The position numbers were made by a program, and so were the translations under genes. This document shows, piece by piece, positions 43,340-52,705 of a stretch of 64,000 bases of DNA. This stretch comes from Methylomonas sp. LW13 (GTDB lineage: Bacteria; Pseudomonadota; Gammaproteobacteria; Methylococcales; Methylomonadaceae): positions 2,790,001-2,854,000 of the forward strand of contig NZ_CP033381.1 in NCBI RefSeq assembly GCF_016865255.1, in the 5' to 3' direction. How positions within the stretch are numbered: the stretch's first letter is position 1; each line of letters starts with the position of its first letter. The notes beneath the pieces are model-generated. The model was not told the DNA's origin and did no database searches. It was given only the letters and a program-made list of their open reading frames with translations.

Positions 43340-44209
43340 TTAGTGCTGCTGGTCGTCGAGAAAACGCTGTTGACTGGGCGTCGGCTGGCGTTTGATTTTC
43401 ACCATGTCATCAGCGAATTCAAAGCTAGCCAAAGTGCCAATACTCACCAAGGCCTCCAACGCTTTACCCAACCGATATTTGAAATCACGCAGGGTTTTCG
43501 CGCCACTGCCGCTGAGTCGGTGAATGGTGGTAATTTTCATCGGAAACGGCGCAGCATGAGACGACAAAAAACCGTGTAACCATAATGCCAAGGGTTGCTT
43601 GCGCAATTTCTGCCGCTGCTCGAATTCGATGTAGGTATAGCCCTCCTCGAACAGACGCAGCATGGATTCGGTCAATTCCACTACGTAACGCTGCGTCCGT
43701 TCATCACGGTAATAACGCAAGAAGCCTTTTTCACCGAAGGCATCCCGGCCGTGAAAGGTGATTTCGACAAAAGCGCCGCCCAACCGGGCCATCGATTCTT
43801 TCAACCATTCATGTTGGCTTTTGCCGCTACCGCGCCCCAATGCCGACAACAGGGCATGGGCGCTGAAGGTCACGCTAAATCCCGGTAATTGTTGCCGGGA
43901 CAAATGCACGATCTGCATCCAGACATCGAGGTCCGATTGATTGAGCTGTATACCGAGGTAACGAACCTCAATGCCATCGACCGCAGCCAGCAGGGTGCGC
44001 TTTTTGTAGGCAATGCGCTCCTTGCCTTGGATGCCGGCGAACAATGCGCTCCGTAAACAGGCATTGGGCGTACCGCGAATTGCCGATGGCCAATTGGGTA
44101 GTGAAGTCATGGGTTCGACGACCCGCAATTTGGCCTTTTTCCGCTCCGTCAGAGATTGAAAACGTTCGGTGAGATTATCGAGCGAATGGTTGGTGGTATT
44201 TCTGTCCAT
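43340..44209 (-). CDS. trfA: TrfA-family plasmid replication initiator
   Basis: A protein of about 289 residues. The TrfA-family core is visible: GTPNACLRSALFAGIQGKERIAYKK, LGIQLNQSDLDVWMQIVHL, HEWLKESMARLGGAFVEI and the second winged helix LWLHGFLSSHAAPFPMKI. TrfA-type proteins bind direct 17-bp-class repeats and recruit DnaA and DnaB; eight such repeats lie directly beside the gene. ATG 44209 follows a GAGG site; a GTG three codons upstream is possible. This makes the region an autonomous replicon or its integrated form. Confidence 0.85.
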   Translation of the reverse strand: MDRNTTNHSLDNLTERFQSLTERKKAKLRVVEPMTSLPNWPSAIRGTPNACLRSALFAGIQGKERIAYKKRTLLAAVDGIEVRYLGIQLNQSDLDVWMQIVHLSRQQLPGFSVTFSAHALLSALGRGSGKSQHEWLKESMARLGGAFVEITFHGRDAFGEKGFLRYYRDERTQRYVVELTESMLRLFEEGYTYIEFEQRQKLRKQPLALWLHGFLSSHAAPFPMKITTIHRLSGSGAKTLRDFKYRLGKALEALVSIGTLASFEFADDMVKIKRQPTPSQQRFLDDQQH

Positions 44210-44219
44210 GACGACCACC

Positions 44220-44684
44220 TCACTTCTTCAAGCTGCCTGGATGACAACCATGACTCAGAACGTTGTGCGGAATTGGCATGGTTTTGACTAACGCCTGCTC
44301 CTCCGATGTCATATCGAGCTGATGATGGCAATATTTTCGCCAGGCGCGTTCGATGACCTGTGCATCGTCATCCGGGCTATCTGGGATGTGGGACGTGCTG
44401 ACATTAAGGACATGGCCCGCTGCGTCGTCACTTGCCACGTAAACGCCAAGCGGCTGATCGACTTGCCTGACAACGTGTTCAATCGATGCTGACCGAAATA
44501 CCGAACCGCCCAATCCTCCTGGCTGCCAAGCATTATCCAGGCGCCAGGGTTGTTCAGATGGAACCGTCACAATCGATTCGATAACGGTCTCGCTTACGGC
44601 AGCATCGGGATGATTTAGCGAAGTACATGCCGTACCGCACACTGCGGACACAAGACACTGGATTACGAGCGATTTGGATTTCAT
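44220..44684 (-). CDS. putative lipoprotein, unknown
   Basis: A 154-residue exported protein. The N-terminus has a basic start, a hydrophobic core and a lipobox-like GTAC (Cys20). The mature part is acidic with no domain I recognise. It lies directly before trfA (10 bp apart) and is divergent from traI across the region with the shared palindrome, so it is part of the element and could have an exclusion or envelope role, which is only a guess. Confidence 0.5.
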   Translation of the reverse strand: MKSKSLVIQCLVSAVCGTACTSLNHPDAAVSETVIESIVTVPSEQPWRLDNAWQPGGLGGSVFRSASIEHVVRQVDQPLGVYVASDDAAGHVLNVSTSHIPDSPDDDAQVIERAWRKYCHHQLDMTSEEQALVKTMPIPHNVLSHGCHPGSLKK

Positions 44685-44744
44685 GAGAGCTCCAGGGGTA
44701 ATTAAAGGGAGCTCGTTACACTAAACACTCTTTTGCCAGGCCTG

Positions 44745-44780
44745 CTTGCAGCTGACGTCGAATTCGTCGCCAGCTGCAAG
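44745..44780 (+). promoter_or_regulatory. tra-operon palindrome, traI copy
   Basis: CTTGCAGCTG at 44745-44754 and CAGCTGCAAG at 44771-44780 are a perfect 10-bp inverted repeat with a 16-bp centre (ACGTCGAATTCGTCGC). It ends 35 bp before the traI ATG, the same distance as the copy before traF. Confidence 0.75.
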
Positions 44781-44815
44781 CGACGATTGAAAAATTCCCG
44801 GCAAGATGCGGCGTT

Positions 44816-47242
44816 ATGGAAAATACGCCTTCGACTCTCATTACCCGCATCCGCCAACGTTTATTTGGCGTCGAGTCCGCGCCTGTCGGTCAGGTTGCGA
44901 CAACGATTGATGAGGACGTGCCGCGTTATCCGCCGTTCATGAAGGGTCTGCCGGCTGCACCTGTGGAACGCATCCTGTCCAGTCAAACGGAGTTGATTGT
45001 GGCCATCGAACAGGCGCTGGCCCTGCCGGATAGCCTTTATCAGAGCATAGCCGCGCCGGTCATCCGTCGCTATGCCGCCTTCAGCCACTTGTTGCCTGCG
45101 TCGGAGTCACATCATCATCGCGGCGCCGGCGGCTTATTTCGGCACGGATTGGAAGTCGCCCATTGGGCCACTTTGGCTTCTCAAGGCAGTTTGTTTGCCA
45201 CGTCAGCATCCCCCAAAGAACGAAAAGCACAAGAATTACGCTGGCGTCTGGCGGTCTGTTTTGCCGGGCTGTTGCATGACATCGGCAAACCGGTCGCCGA
45301 TATCGCCGTGGTCAACGCACAGGGGCAACATACCTGGAACCCTTGCGATGAAAACATCACCGACTGGGCTTTGCGAAATGAGATCGACCGATACTTTCTG
45401 CGCTGGCGGGATAACCGCCATAAACGCCACGAACAGTTTTCGGCCTTGGTGATCGAGCGCGTCCTGACCCGCGAAGCCCGCACATTCATTCTGGAGTCCG
45501 GCCCCGACATCATGCAGGCCATGCTGGAAACCATTAACGGTTTGGACCGCGGCTCCAAAGTTTACGCACTGGTGATAACCGCCGACTGCAAAAGTGTGGA
45601 ACGGGATTTAAAAGCGCATTATCAAAACATCGACTCGGCCTTGGGCATGCCGGTGGAAAAGTACTTGTTCGACGCCATGCGCCGATTGGTCAAGTCCGGA
45701 CAATGGACCGTCAACGAAAAAGGCGCTCGGCTATGGCGTTTTGAGGATGGCCTTCATATCGTCTGGCGTGCCGGTGCGCAAGACATCGTTACCCTGTTGG
45801 CCAAGGACAAAGTACCCGGCATTCCGCGCGACGAAGATACCTTGGCGGACATCCTGATCGAACGCGGCTTGGCAATCCCTAAGTCCTGGCCGGATGGCCG
45901 GCAATACCGTTATTGGCAAATGCAGCCCGAAGGCTTGGAAAATACGCTGTATCTGTTGCGTCTGAAATCCGCAGAACTGATTTTCAGCGGCGAGCCGCCG
46001 CCCGTGGTTGAAGCGCGCGAAATTAGCGAACAGGATGCAACTGCGGTAAACCCCGAACCGGTTACCAATCCGGCACCGAAAACCAGTAAACCGGCAAAAA
46101 CCAAGAACGTCGCGGCTCCGAATCAACCCAAACGCGCAGACAATCCTGCGTCAGTTTTGCCAGAAGCAACCTCACCAGAACCCGCATATGACCCAAGCGC
46201 CCTACCCGATTCGCGGCTAATCGAATCGGCACCACACACTTTGAATTCTCAAGGCGCGAAGGATCTAAATACCTTGCCATCAGATCCCGATCAACGACTG
46301 TCGCAAGCCAAATCAACCGATGACGCCCCTTCGTTGGATCAGACAGAACAACCGGAAAACGCAACGCCTGCCAAACCAACCCACTCAGAAAAAACGGCTT
46401 CAGCCGCAAAACCCGATCTCTCCACGACAGACACGAAAAGCATTTCTAATCCGGTCGATAGCGCCCGGTGCTGGTTACAAAACCACGGTGATGCCGGCCA
46501 ATGGCTATTCGACATCTCTTCTATGCTTAATCAAGGCCAATGGAAGTTAGGCAGCGATCTATTGGAAGTTCAAGACAAATACTTGCTGCCGTTTCCGGCT
46601 ACCCCTGAAAAACTCGCCATCGAGCCGCCCCAGTTCATCAAAATACTGGAGGAGACGGGGTGGCTGGTGACCGACGTTCTGTCACCGATGCGCAAGGTAC
46701 AAACTATCCAATCCGTTCGCGGCGTCCTGCTGGCATTGGAACCGAGTTTGGCTTTGAAGGCATTATTTAAGTCTCAAGGCGAAACCACGCCAATAGAGTC
46801 ATACGCGCAATCTCCAAGCAGCAATACTGACAAGACCGTAGATCAAGTTAAGTCTTCTCAGCCTCAAGATGCGGCGCCTCTGGAACCCAAGCCTGTCCGG
46901 CCCAAATCAAAAGCGACAGGCAAGCAAAAATCAATCAGCGGCAACGCGCCAGCCAGTTCGGTCAATTCAGAGCCTGATAAGGCAAGTGCTCCACTAACAA
47001 CTCTACCGGTAAAACCCGGAACTATCGACTTGCTGATCACACATGTGCGGCAACAAAACATCCCGCCCGAGGAATCATCGCCAGACGGTCACTGGCACAC
47101 AGTGTCCAATACCGCGCTGGAACAATTTCTAACGCAACATCCGACAATCAAGCGCACTCGCCTGATGCTCGATATCGCCAACCATCCGGATTGCCGCTCG
47201 GTCAGCGCCACGGAAGGCATCCAGGTTCGGTTACGCCCATGA
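44816..47242 (+). CDS. traI: TraI relaxase of the MOBH family
   Basis: An 808-residue relaxase. The N-terminal TraI_2 domain has an HD-type metal site: HHHRGAGGLFRHGLEVAHW and CFAGLLHDIGKPVAD. A long Pro/Ala/Lys-rich linker (about residues 410-540) follows, then the C-terminal TraI_2_C domain (WLFDISSMLNQGQWKLGS, PPQFIKILEETGWL). MOBH relaxases nick oriT and stay covalently bound, in SXT, IncA/C and related ICEs. It is the first gene of traI-traD-DUF4400, and the stop overlaps traD. Confidence 0.9.
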   Translation: MENTPSTLITRIRQRLFGVESAPVGQVATTIDEDVPRYPPFMKGLPAAPVERILSSQTELIVAIEQALALPDSLYQSIAAPVIRRYAAFSHLLPASESHHHRGAGGLFRHGLEVAHWATLASQGSLFATSASPKERKAQELRWRLAVCFAGLLHDIGKPVADIAVVNAQGQHTWNPCDENITDWALRNEIDRYFLRWRDNRHKRHEQFSALVIERVLTREARTFILESGPDIMQAMLETINGLDRGSKVYALVITADCKSVERDLKAHYQNIDSALGMPVEKYLFDAMRRLVKSGQWTVNEKGARLWRFEDGLHIVWRAGAQDIVTLLAKDKVPGIPRDEDTLADILIERGLAIPKSWPDGRQYRYWQMQPEGLENTLYLLRLKSAELIFSGEPPPVVEAREISEQDATAVNPEPVTNPAPKTSKPAKTKNVAAPNQPKRADNPASVLPEATSPEPAYDPSALPDSRLIESAPHTLNSQGAKDLNTLPSDPDQRLSQAKSTDDAPSLDQTEQPENATPAKPTHSEKTASAAKPDLSTTDTKSISNPVDSARCWLQNHGDAGQWLFDISSMLNQGQWKLGSDLLEVQDKYLLPFPATPEKLAIEPPQFIKILEETGWLVTDVLSPMRKVQTIQSVRGVLLALEPSLALKALFKSQGETTPIESYAQSPSSNTDKTVDQVKSSQPQDAAPLEPKPVRPKSKATGKQKSISGNAPASSVNSEPDKASAPLTTLPVKPGTIDLLITHVRQQNIPPEESSPDGHWHTVSNTALEQFLTQHPTIKRTRLMLDIANHPDCRSVSATEGIQVRLRP

Positions 47243-49083
47243 AATCCGATTACGACTACCAGTTTCCCTGGCGGCCGATCTTCGAGGTGTATGCCATCTC
47301 GGGTTGGTTGGGCGGTGCCGGATTGGCATATTGGACCAATCGCTGGTCGGGCTTGCCGCGCGAACCCTTCGATTGGCTGATGACGGCGTGTGGAGTGATG
47401 GCGTGTTGGCGGCTGTCGCCGGCGTTGAGTCTCTGGTACCGCAAACACCGATTGCGGCAGTTTCGGTTCCAATACCTGGATGCCGAAAAACTGATAGCGA
47501 TGGTGAAACAGCATCCCGAGACCTTGTGGTTTGGCTGGGGATTCGATTGGGTGCAAAAGCATGCGCAGTTGGCGTATGAGATTTTGAAACGCGATGTCTC
47601 GACACTGATTCCCAGCGATCATCAACGCATGGGGTCGGCCTGGATACACGGTTTGGAAGTGTCCGAAAGCAATATTCGCCAGCCTTTGCAGCATACCGCC
47701 GGTCATACGCTGTTGGTTGGTACCACGGGTGCCGGTAAAACCCGCGCCTTTGATGTGTTGGTCACTCAAGCCGTGTTGCGCGGTGAGGCGGTGATCATCA
47801 TCGATCCCAAGGGCGATAAGGATTTGATGGCCTGCGCTAAACGCGCCTGTGCCTTGGCCCAGCGTCCAGATCGTTTCGTATATTTTCACCCGGCCTTTCC
47901 GGAAGACAGCGTGCGTCTGGATCCCTTGCACAACTTCAACCGGCCCTCGGAAATCGCTAGCCGCATCAGCGCCATTTCGCCCAGCGAAAGCAGTAACGAT
48001 CCGTTCAAAGCCTTCGGTCAAAAATCGCTGGATAACGTGATTCAGGGTTTGATGGTGATCGAAGAACGGCCAACTCTGGTGAAACTGCGCCGTTACTTGG
48101 AAGGAGGCCCTTCCACGTTGGTGATTCAAGCGCTGGAACGCTATTTCGACAACAACCTGGGCCATTGGCGACACGAGGCGCGGCCTTACTTGAAGAATGC
48201 CAAAGACATCGATTCCAAAGCGCTGGGACTGGTCAAGTTTTACCGAGAGGTCGTGCAATATCAATTGCCGAATCTGGATTTGGAAGGCCTGTTGTCCTTA
48301 TTCGAACATGACCGAGCACACTTCAGCAAGATGGTCGCCTCCTTGATACCGATCATGAACATGCTGACCTCCGGGTCCTTGGGGCCTTTGCTGTCACCCA
48401 ATCCGCACGATGTGGATGACTTGCGGCCGATTACCAATACCGGCCATATCATCGAAAAAGCCCAGGTCGCTTACATCGGCCTGGATTCATTATCAGACGG
48501 CATGGTGGGCAGCGCCATTGGATCCATTTTGCTCGCCGATCTCGCGGCGGTTGCCGGCGACCGTTACAACTACGGTGTCTCGGACAGACCCGTGAATGTA
48601 TTCGTCGACGAGGCGGCGGAAGTCATCAACGATCCCTTCATTCAGGTATTAAATAAAGGCCGGGGCGCCAAGATTCGGCTGTTCATCGCCACGCAAACCT
48701 TTGCCGATTTTGCCGCCCGCACCGGTTCCCAGGACAAAGCCCGCCAAGTACTGGGCAACGTCAACAACCTGATCGCGCTGCGGATCATGGACAGCGAGAC
48801 CCAGCAATACATCACCGACAACCTGCCCAAAACCCGGCTCAAATACATCATGCGCACCCAAGGCGTAGCCACCAGTGCGACCAATCCCACGGTGTTCTCC
48901 GGCAATGTCGGCGAACGCCTGATGGAAGAAGAAGGCGATTTGTTTGCGCCGCAGTTACTCGGACAACTGCCGGACTTGCATTACATCGCCAAGTTATCCG
49001 GCGGCCGGATTGTCAAAGGCCGCTTGCCGATTCTGCGGTCGGAACTGGATCAACAACTGAACCGTCAAGGCGCACGCTCATGA
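47239..49083 (+). CDS. traD: type IV coupling protein TraD (SXT/TOL type)
   Basis: A 614-residue coupling ATPase. Two N-terminal transmembrane segments are followed by the Walker A GTTGAGKTRAFDVL and the Walker B region VNVFVDEAAEVIND, plus the FIATQTFADFAARTG motif of VirD4/TraD ATPases. It brings the relaxosome to the secretion channel. ATG 47239 overlaps the traI stop (ATGA), which fixes the start over the upstream 47191 codon. Confidence 0.93.
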   Translation: MKSDYDYQFPWRPIFEVYAISGWLGGAGLAYWTNRWSGLPREPFDWLMTACGVMACWRLSPALSLWYRKHRLRQFRFQYLDAEKLIAMVKQHPETLWFGWGFDWVQKHAQLAYEILKRDVSTLIPSDHQRMGSAWIHGLEVSESNIRQPLQHTAGHTLLVGTTGAGKTRAFDVLVTQAVLRGEAVIIIDPKGDKDLMACAKRACALAQRPDRFVYFHPAFPEDSVRLDPLHNFNRPSEIASRISAISPSESSNDPFKAFGQKSLDNVIQGLMVIEERPTLVKLRRYLEGGPSTLVIQALERYFDNNLGHWRHEARPYLKNAKDIDSKALGLVKFYREVVQYQLPNLDLEGLLSLFEHDRAHFSKMVASLIPIMNMLTSGSLGPLLSPNPHDVDDLRPITNTGHIIEKAQVAYIGLDSLSDGMVGSAIGSILLADLAAVAGDRYNYGVSDRPVNVFVDEAAEVINDPFIQVLNKGRGAKIRLFIATQTFADFAARTGSQDKARQVLGNVNNLIALRIMDSETQQYITDNLPKTRLKYIMRTQGVATSATNPTVFSGNVGERLMEEEGDLFAPQLLGQLPDLHYIAKLSGGRIVKGRLPILRSELDQQLNRQGARS

Positions 49084-49712
49084 CACGCAATCTGTTGTTC
49101 AGCCTGATGCTTTGGCTACTGGAAGTGATCCTGGTGGCCAGTTTTGTGTCTGATCGCTGGACGCGCGAACTGCAGCGCGCTGAAGACCAGATGATGATCA
49201 GCTACTTTGGCGCCGCCAAAGAATCTCAGATCAGTCACACCGCGCAACGCTGGTTTGATCGCTTGTTCGTCAGTACCGGTATCCGAGAAAGCGTTTTCCG
49301 CTACTTCATTCCGACCGAGCGTGAACGCCAAATGTCCAAAGGCTTCGAGGATGTGGGGCGTAACGATTTGTTCCCCTTTATCGAAAGCCGACTCAACGTG
49401 CTGTGGGACACGATCTTTCAAATGATCAAGCGCCTGACCACGGCGTGTACCTGGTTACCGTACCTGGCAGCTGCCTTGCTGCCGTTTATCCTCGACGGAC
49501 TGGTACGGCGCAAGATCAGCCAAACTAATTTCGATTACCCAAGCCCCATGGCGCATCGCTACAGTCTTTATCTGATTCTGGGCGCGCTGTATCTGTTGCT
49601 GGTCAGTTTGACCTTACCGTTTCCGATTCCGCCGCAAGCCGTCCCGGTAGGCGTCTTTGTCGTCGCCTACGCCGTCAACGTGCTGTTGGCCAATACGCAA
49701 AAGCGGGTTTAG
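49080..49712 (+). CDS. DUF4400 conjugative-element membrane protein (TraJ-like)
   Basis: A 210-residue inner-membrane protein with segments at residues 4-22, 120-140, 158-178 and 182-202. A soluble loop contains RELQRAEDQMMISYFG and the FDYPSPMAHRYSLYLI motif typical of DUF4400, the gene that follows traD in SXT/R391 and IncA/C elements. The ATG lies in the traD stop. In those elements traL, traE and the rest follow somewhere downstream; here the transfer genes end and chromosomal-type genes begin. Confidence 0.8.
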   Translation: MTRNLLFSLMLWLLEVILVASFVSDRWTRELQRAEDQMMISYFGAAKESQISHTAQRWFDRLFVSTGIRESVFRYFIPTERERQMSKGFEDVGRNDLFPFIESRLNVLWDTIFQMIKRLTTACTWLPYLAAALLPFILDGLVRRKISQTNFDYPSPMAHRYSLYLILGALYLLLVSLTLPFPIPPQAVPVGVFVVAYAVNVLLANTQKRV

Positions 49713-49744
49713 CCATGTTCAACACAGCGTCATTACAGCTCCGT

Positions 49745-49775
49745 GATAGGCCTTTTCAAGCAATATTGGCCTATC
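49745..49775 (+). terminator. hairpin after the traI-traD operon
   Basis: GATAGGCC (49745-49752) pairs perfectly with GGCCTATC (49768-49775) over a 15-base loop. There is no T-run after it, so termination is not certain. It marks the end of the transfer genes. Confidence 0.45.
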
Positions 49776-49844
49776 TGAGATCCAGGGGTTGCAATATCTA
49801 ATAACATCCTGTGGTTTACAACTTATTACACACCGCAAATTTTT

Positions 49845-49872
49845 TGTAAGGTTTCACGCTCCCCAGACGACT
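49845..49872 (+). promoter_or_regulatory. ECF-type promoter before pit-arsM-sigma operon
   Basis: TGTAAGG at 49845-49851, a 16-base spacer, and CGACT at 49868-49872, 40 bp before the transporter ATG. It is one of five such sites in the last 15 kb, and would put the sigma factor gene under its own control. Confidence 0.65.
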
Positions 49873-49912
49873 CATGGCCGTTAGAGTCGATTTCATCATA
49901 GGAGCGTTACCG

Positions 49913-51034
49913 ATGTTGACAAGTTTGCTATTCCTCGGCGTTTGCTTTCTGGCCTATGCCAACGGCGCCAACGACAACTTCAAAGGGGTGGCCAGCTTAT
50001 ACGGCAGCGGCACCGTCAGTTTTCGACAGGCGTTGGCCTGGGCAACGCTGACGACCTTGGCGGGCTCGATGGCGGCGCTGTTTCTGGCCCAGACCTTGCT
50101 GATCAAATTTTCCGGCAAAGGTCTGGCACCCGACGATTTGATTCACACGCTGCCGTTCATGATTGCCGTTGCGGGCGGTGCGGGAATGACGGTGATTCTG
50201 GCCACCCGTCTCGGTTTTCCGATTTCCACGACCCATGCCTTGTTGGGCGCCATGGCGGGCAGTACCTTGTTGGCGACCTCCGGCAGCATCAGCCTAGCGC
50301 CTTTGCTGAGCAACTTTGTGTTGCCGTTGTTACTCAGTCCGTTCGTGGCGTTATTGTCGGCCGGGCTCCTGTATCGAAGCCTTAAGCTGTGGCTTGGCCG
50401 CCGGGCAAGCCATAACGACTGGTGTTTATGCGTTGAAAGGCCGGACAGTCTGGCGCTGGCCGGTAACGTCAATATGACCATGGCAATCGATTCGACATTG
50501 ATTCCGTCGCCAAGCCTCGATCGTCAAGAGGCTTGCGCCGAGCGGCAAGCTAGCCAGATTTGGGGTTTCAGTCTTGAACGCCTGCGCGACGGCCTGCATG
50601 TTTGCAGCGCCGGCGCGGTTTGCTTTGCCCGCGGTTTGAACGACACGCCAAAAATTGCCGCGTTGTTGTTATTGGCGCCGGGTTTCGATCTGCACGGAAT
50701 CATTGTCGTAGTAGCGATTGCGATGCTGTTGGGCGGGATATTCAATGCGAGACGCGTCGCCGAGACCATGAGCCACAAAATCACGTCTATCAGCCACGAC
50801 CAGGGGCTTTCCGCCAATCTGGTGACGGCATTTTTGGTTATTTTTGCCAGCAAACTGGGCATGCCGGTTTCCACCACCCATGTATCGGTCGGCTCGCTGT
50901 TCGGCATTGGTCTGGTGAACGGCCAGGCCAATAGGTCTATGATTGCAGCCATTGCCTTATCGTGGCTATTGACGCTGCCCTGTGCGGCCATCTGTGCCGC
51001 TGCGGTGTATTACACAGCCAGCCATTTTCAATAA
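49913..51034 (+). CDS. pit: PiT-family inorganic phosphate transporter
   Basis: A 373-residue membrane transporter. Both inverted signature repeats are visible: AYANGANDNFKGVASLYG near the start and FARGLNDTPKIAALLLL in the second half, with GFPISTTHALLGA and GMPVSTTHVSVGS. PiT proteins co-transport phosphate with H+ or cations. The central loop is hydrophilic. ATG 49913 has AGGAG upstream. As first gene of an operon with arsM it may serve phosphate selectivity or arsenate stress. Confidence 0.9.
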   Translation: MLTSLLFLGVCFLAYANGANDNFKGVASLYGSGTVSFRQALAWATLTTLAGSMAALFLAQTLLIKFSGKGLAPDDLIHTLPFMIAVAGGAGMTVILATRLGFPISTTHALLGAMAGSTLLATSGSISLAPLLSNFVLPLLLSPFVALLSAGLLYRSLKLWLGRRASHNDWCLCVERPDSLALAGNVNMTMAIDSTLIPSPSLDRQEACAERQASQIWGFSLERLRDGLHVCSAGAVCFARGLNDTPKIAALLLLAPGFDLHGIIVVVAIAMLLGGIFNARRVAETMSHKITSISHDQGLSANLVTAFLVIFASKLGMPVSTTHVSVGSLFGIGLVNGQANRSMIAAIALSWLLTLPCAAICAAAVYYTASHFQ

Positions 51035-51053
51035 TTTTTATTTAGGATCAGCC

Positions 51054-52097
51054 ATGACCACCACCCTCGAAATCAGCGAATCTGTCCAGCACTATTACGG
51101 GCAGGTATTGCAGTCCAGTAGCGACCTGAAAACCAGCGCCTGCTGTAGTATCGACGCCATGCCGACTTATCTAAAAGCACTGCTGGCTGGCTTGCATCCG
51201 GAAGTGCTGGAACGCTTTTACGGCTGCGGTTCGCCGTTGCCGCCCGCATTGGCAGGCATGACGGTATTGGATTTGGGCTGCGGCACCGGGCGCGATTGTT
51301 ATCTGCTGTCGACACTGGTCGGGCCGACAGGCCGAGTGATCGGCGTCGATATGACACCGGAGCAACTGGAAGTTGCTGTGCGGCATCGCGAATGGCATGC
51401 CGAACGCTTCGGCTTCGCCAACGTGGAATTTCTGCACGGCCATATCGAAAACCTGCACACCGTCGGCATTGCCGATAACAGCATCGACGTCGTGGTTTCA
51501 AACTGCGTAATCAACCTGTCCCCGGAAAAACCCAAGGTACTGGCGGAAATCTTCCGCGTACTGAAGCCGGGCGGCGAACTGTATTTCTCTGACGTATTTG
51601 CCGACCGCCGCATTCCCAGCGAATTGCGCCAAGACCCGGTTCTACTTGGGGAATGCCTGGGCGGCGCCTTGTATTGGGAGGACTTTCGGCGCATCTTGCA
51701 AGATTTGGGCTGCCCCGATGTTCGCAAGGTCAAACAGAACCCGATCAGCATTGACGATCCCGAGGTGTTCGGCAAAATCGGCATGGTCAAATTCGACTCG
51801 GTGACAGTGCGCGCTTTTAAAATGCCGTTGGAGGATCGCTGCGAAGACTTTGGCCAAGTCGCGGTCTATTTAGGCAGCATAGAGCAACACCCACACAGCT
51901 TCGAGCTGGATGACCATCATCATTTCGAAACCGGCCGTCCGCTCAGGGTTTGCGGCAACACTGCCGACATGCTGGCCGCCAGCCGTTACGGCCGGCATTT
52001 TCAAGTGTTGGGCGATAAATCCACGCACTTTGGTTTGTTCGATTGCGTGCCGGGGCCGCGCAACACCATCACCCAGGCGGACGGCGCATGTTGTTGA
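51054..52097 (+). CDS. arsM: ArsM-type arsenite methyltransferase (arsenosugar branch)
   Basis: A 347-residue enzyme. It has a conserved SAACC-type cysteine pair near the N-terminus (DLKTSACCS), motif I VLDLGCGTGRDCYLLS, VVSNCVINLSPEK with the third functional Cys, and the FSDVFADRRIP stretch. The long C-terminal extension ends with a DDHHHFETGRPLRVCGNTA region and a FDC motif, as in the ArsM form found in arsenosugar clusters. It would methylate As(III) stepwise with SAM. The partner radical-SAM ArsS is not in the window. Confidence 0.85.
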   Translation: MTTTLEISESVQHYYGQVLQSSSDLKTSACCSIDAMPTYLKALLAGLHPEVLERFYGCGSPLPPALAGMTVLDLGCGTGRDCYLLSTLVGPTGRVIGVDMTPEQLEVAVRHREWHAERFGFANVEFLHGHIENLHTVGIADNSIDVVVSNCVINLSPEKPKVLAEIFRVLKPGGELYFSDVFADRRIPSELRQDPVLLGECLGGALYWEDFRRILQDLGCPDVRKVKQNPISIDDPEVFGKIGMVKFDSVTVRAFKMPLEDRCEDFGQVAVYLGSIEQHPHSFELDDHHHFETGRPLRVCGNTADMLAASRYGRHFQVLGDKSTHFGLFDCVPGPRNTITQADGACC

Positions 52098-52705
52098 AAA
52101 GCGCGCCCGTTACGGCACCCAGCTTGAGCGAAGCCGTGCTGTCTGAACACCGTCCGGTGCTTTTTCGTTACGCCTTGCTAAAACTGCGCGATCACGAACT
52201 GGCCGACGATGCAGTGCAGGAAACCTTGCTGGCCGCTTGGCAAACAGCGGCAGCCTACCAAGGCAAAGCAGGCCTCAGAACCTGGCTAATCGGTATTTTG
52301 AAACACAAAATCGCCGACCACTGGCGGCACAGTGCCCGCGAAGTCGTCACGACTGAATTCGATCAACTCGATAACCCTGACGACGAAGCAGACGAAGACG
52401 TGTTTTTCATGAGCAATGGTCACTGGAACGGCGGCCCCACCACCTGGAACGATCCCGAAGCGGCGCTCAAGCAACAGGAATTCTGGGCCATTTACGAAAC
52501 GTGCCAGAACAATCTACCGCCGAAAATGGCCAAGGTATTCATGTTGCGCGAGTTGGTCGGTCTGGAAGCCTCCGAAGTCTGCGGAGAAACCGGCTTAAGC
52601 GACGCCAATTATTGGGTTACTATGCATAGAGCCCGATTGCGGCTGCGTGAATGCCTGGAAGTTCGCTGGTTCAATCAGTCAAAAAAGGAGAATAATCATG
52701 CGTAG
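52088..52705 (+). CDS. ECF-type sigma factor
   Basis: A 205-residue sigma-70-family factor of the extracytoplasmic-function kind. Region 2 is FRYALLKLRDHELADDAVQETLLAAW followed by GLRTWLIGILKHKIADHWR; region 4 is LPPKMAKVFMLRELVGLEA and YWVTMHRARLRLRECL. Its start overlaps the arsM stop by 10 bp and its end overlaps the anti-sigma gene, so the three are translationally linked. The repeated motif TGTAAGG-N15/16-CGACW in this region is its likely promoter. Confidence 0.9.
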   Translation: MLLKSAPVTAPSLSEAVLSEHRPVLFRYALLKLRDHELADDAVQETLLAAWQTAAAYQGKAGLRTWLIGILKHKIADHWRHSAREVVTTEFDQLDNPDDEADEDVFFMSNGHWNGGPTTWNDPEAALKQQEFWAIYETCQNNLPPKMAKVFMLRELVGLEASEVCGETGLSDANYWVTMHRARLRLRECLEVRWFNQSKKENNHA

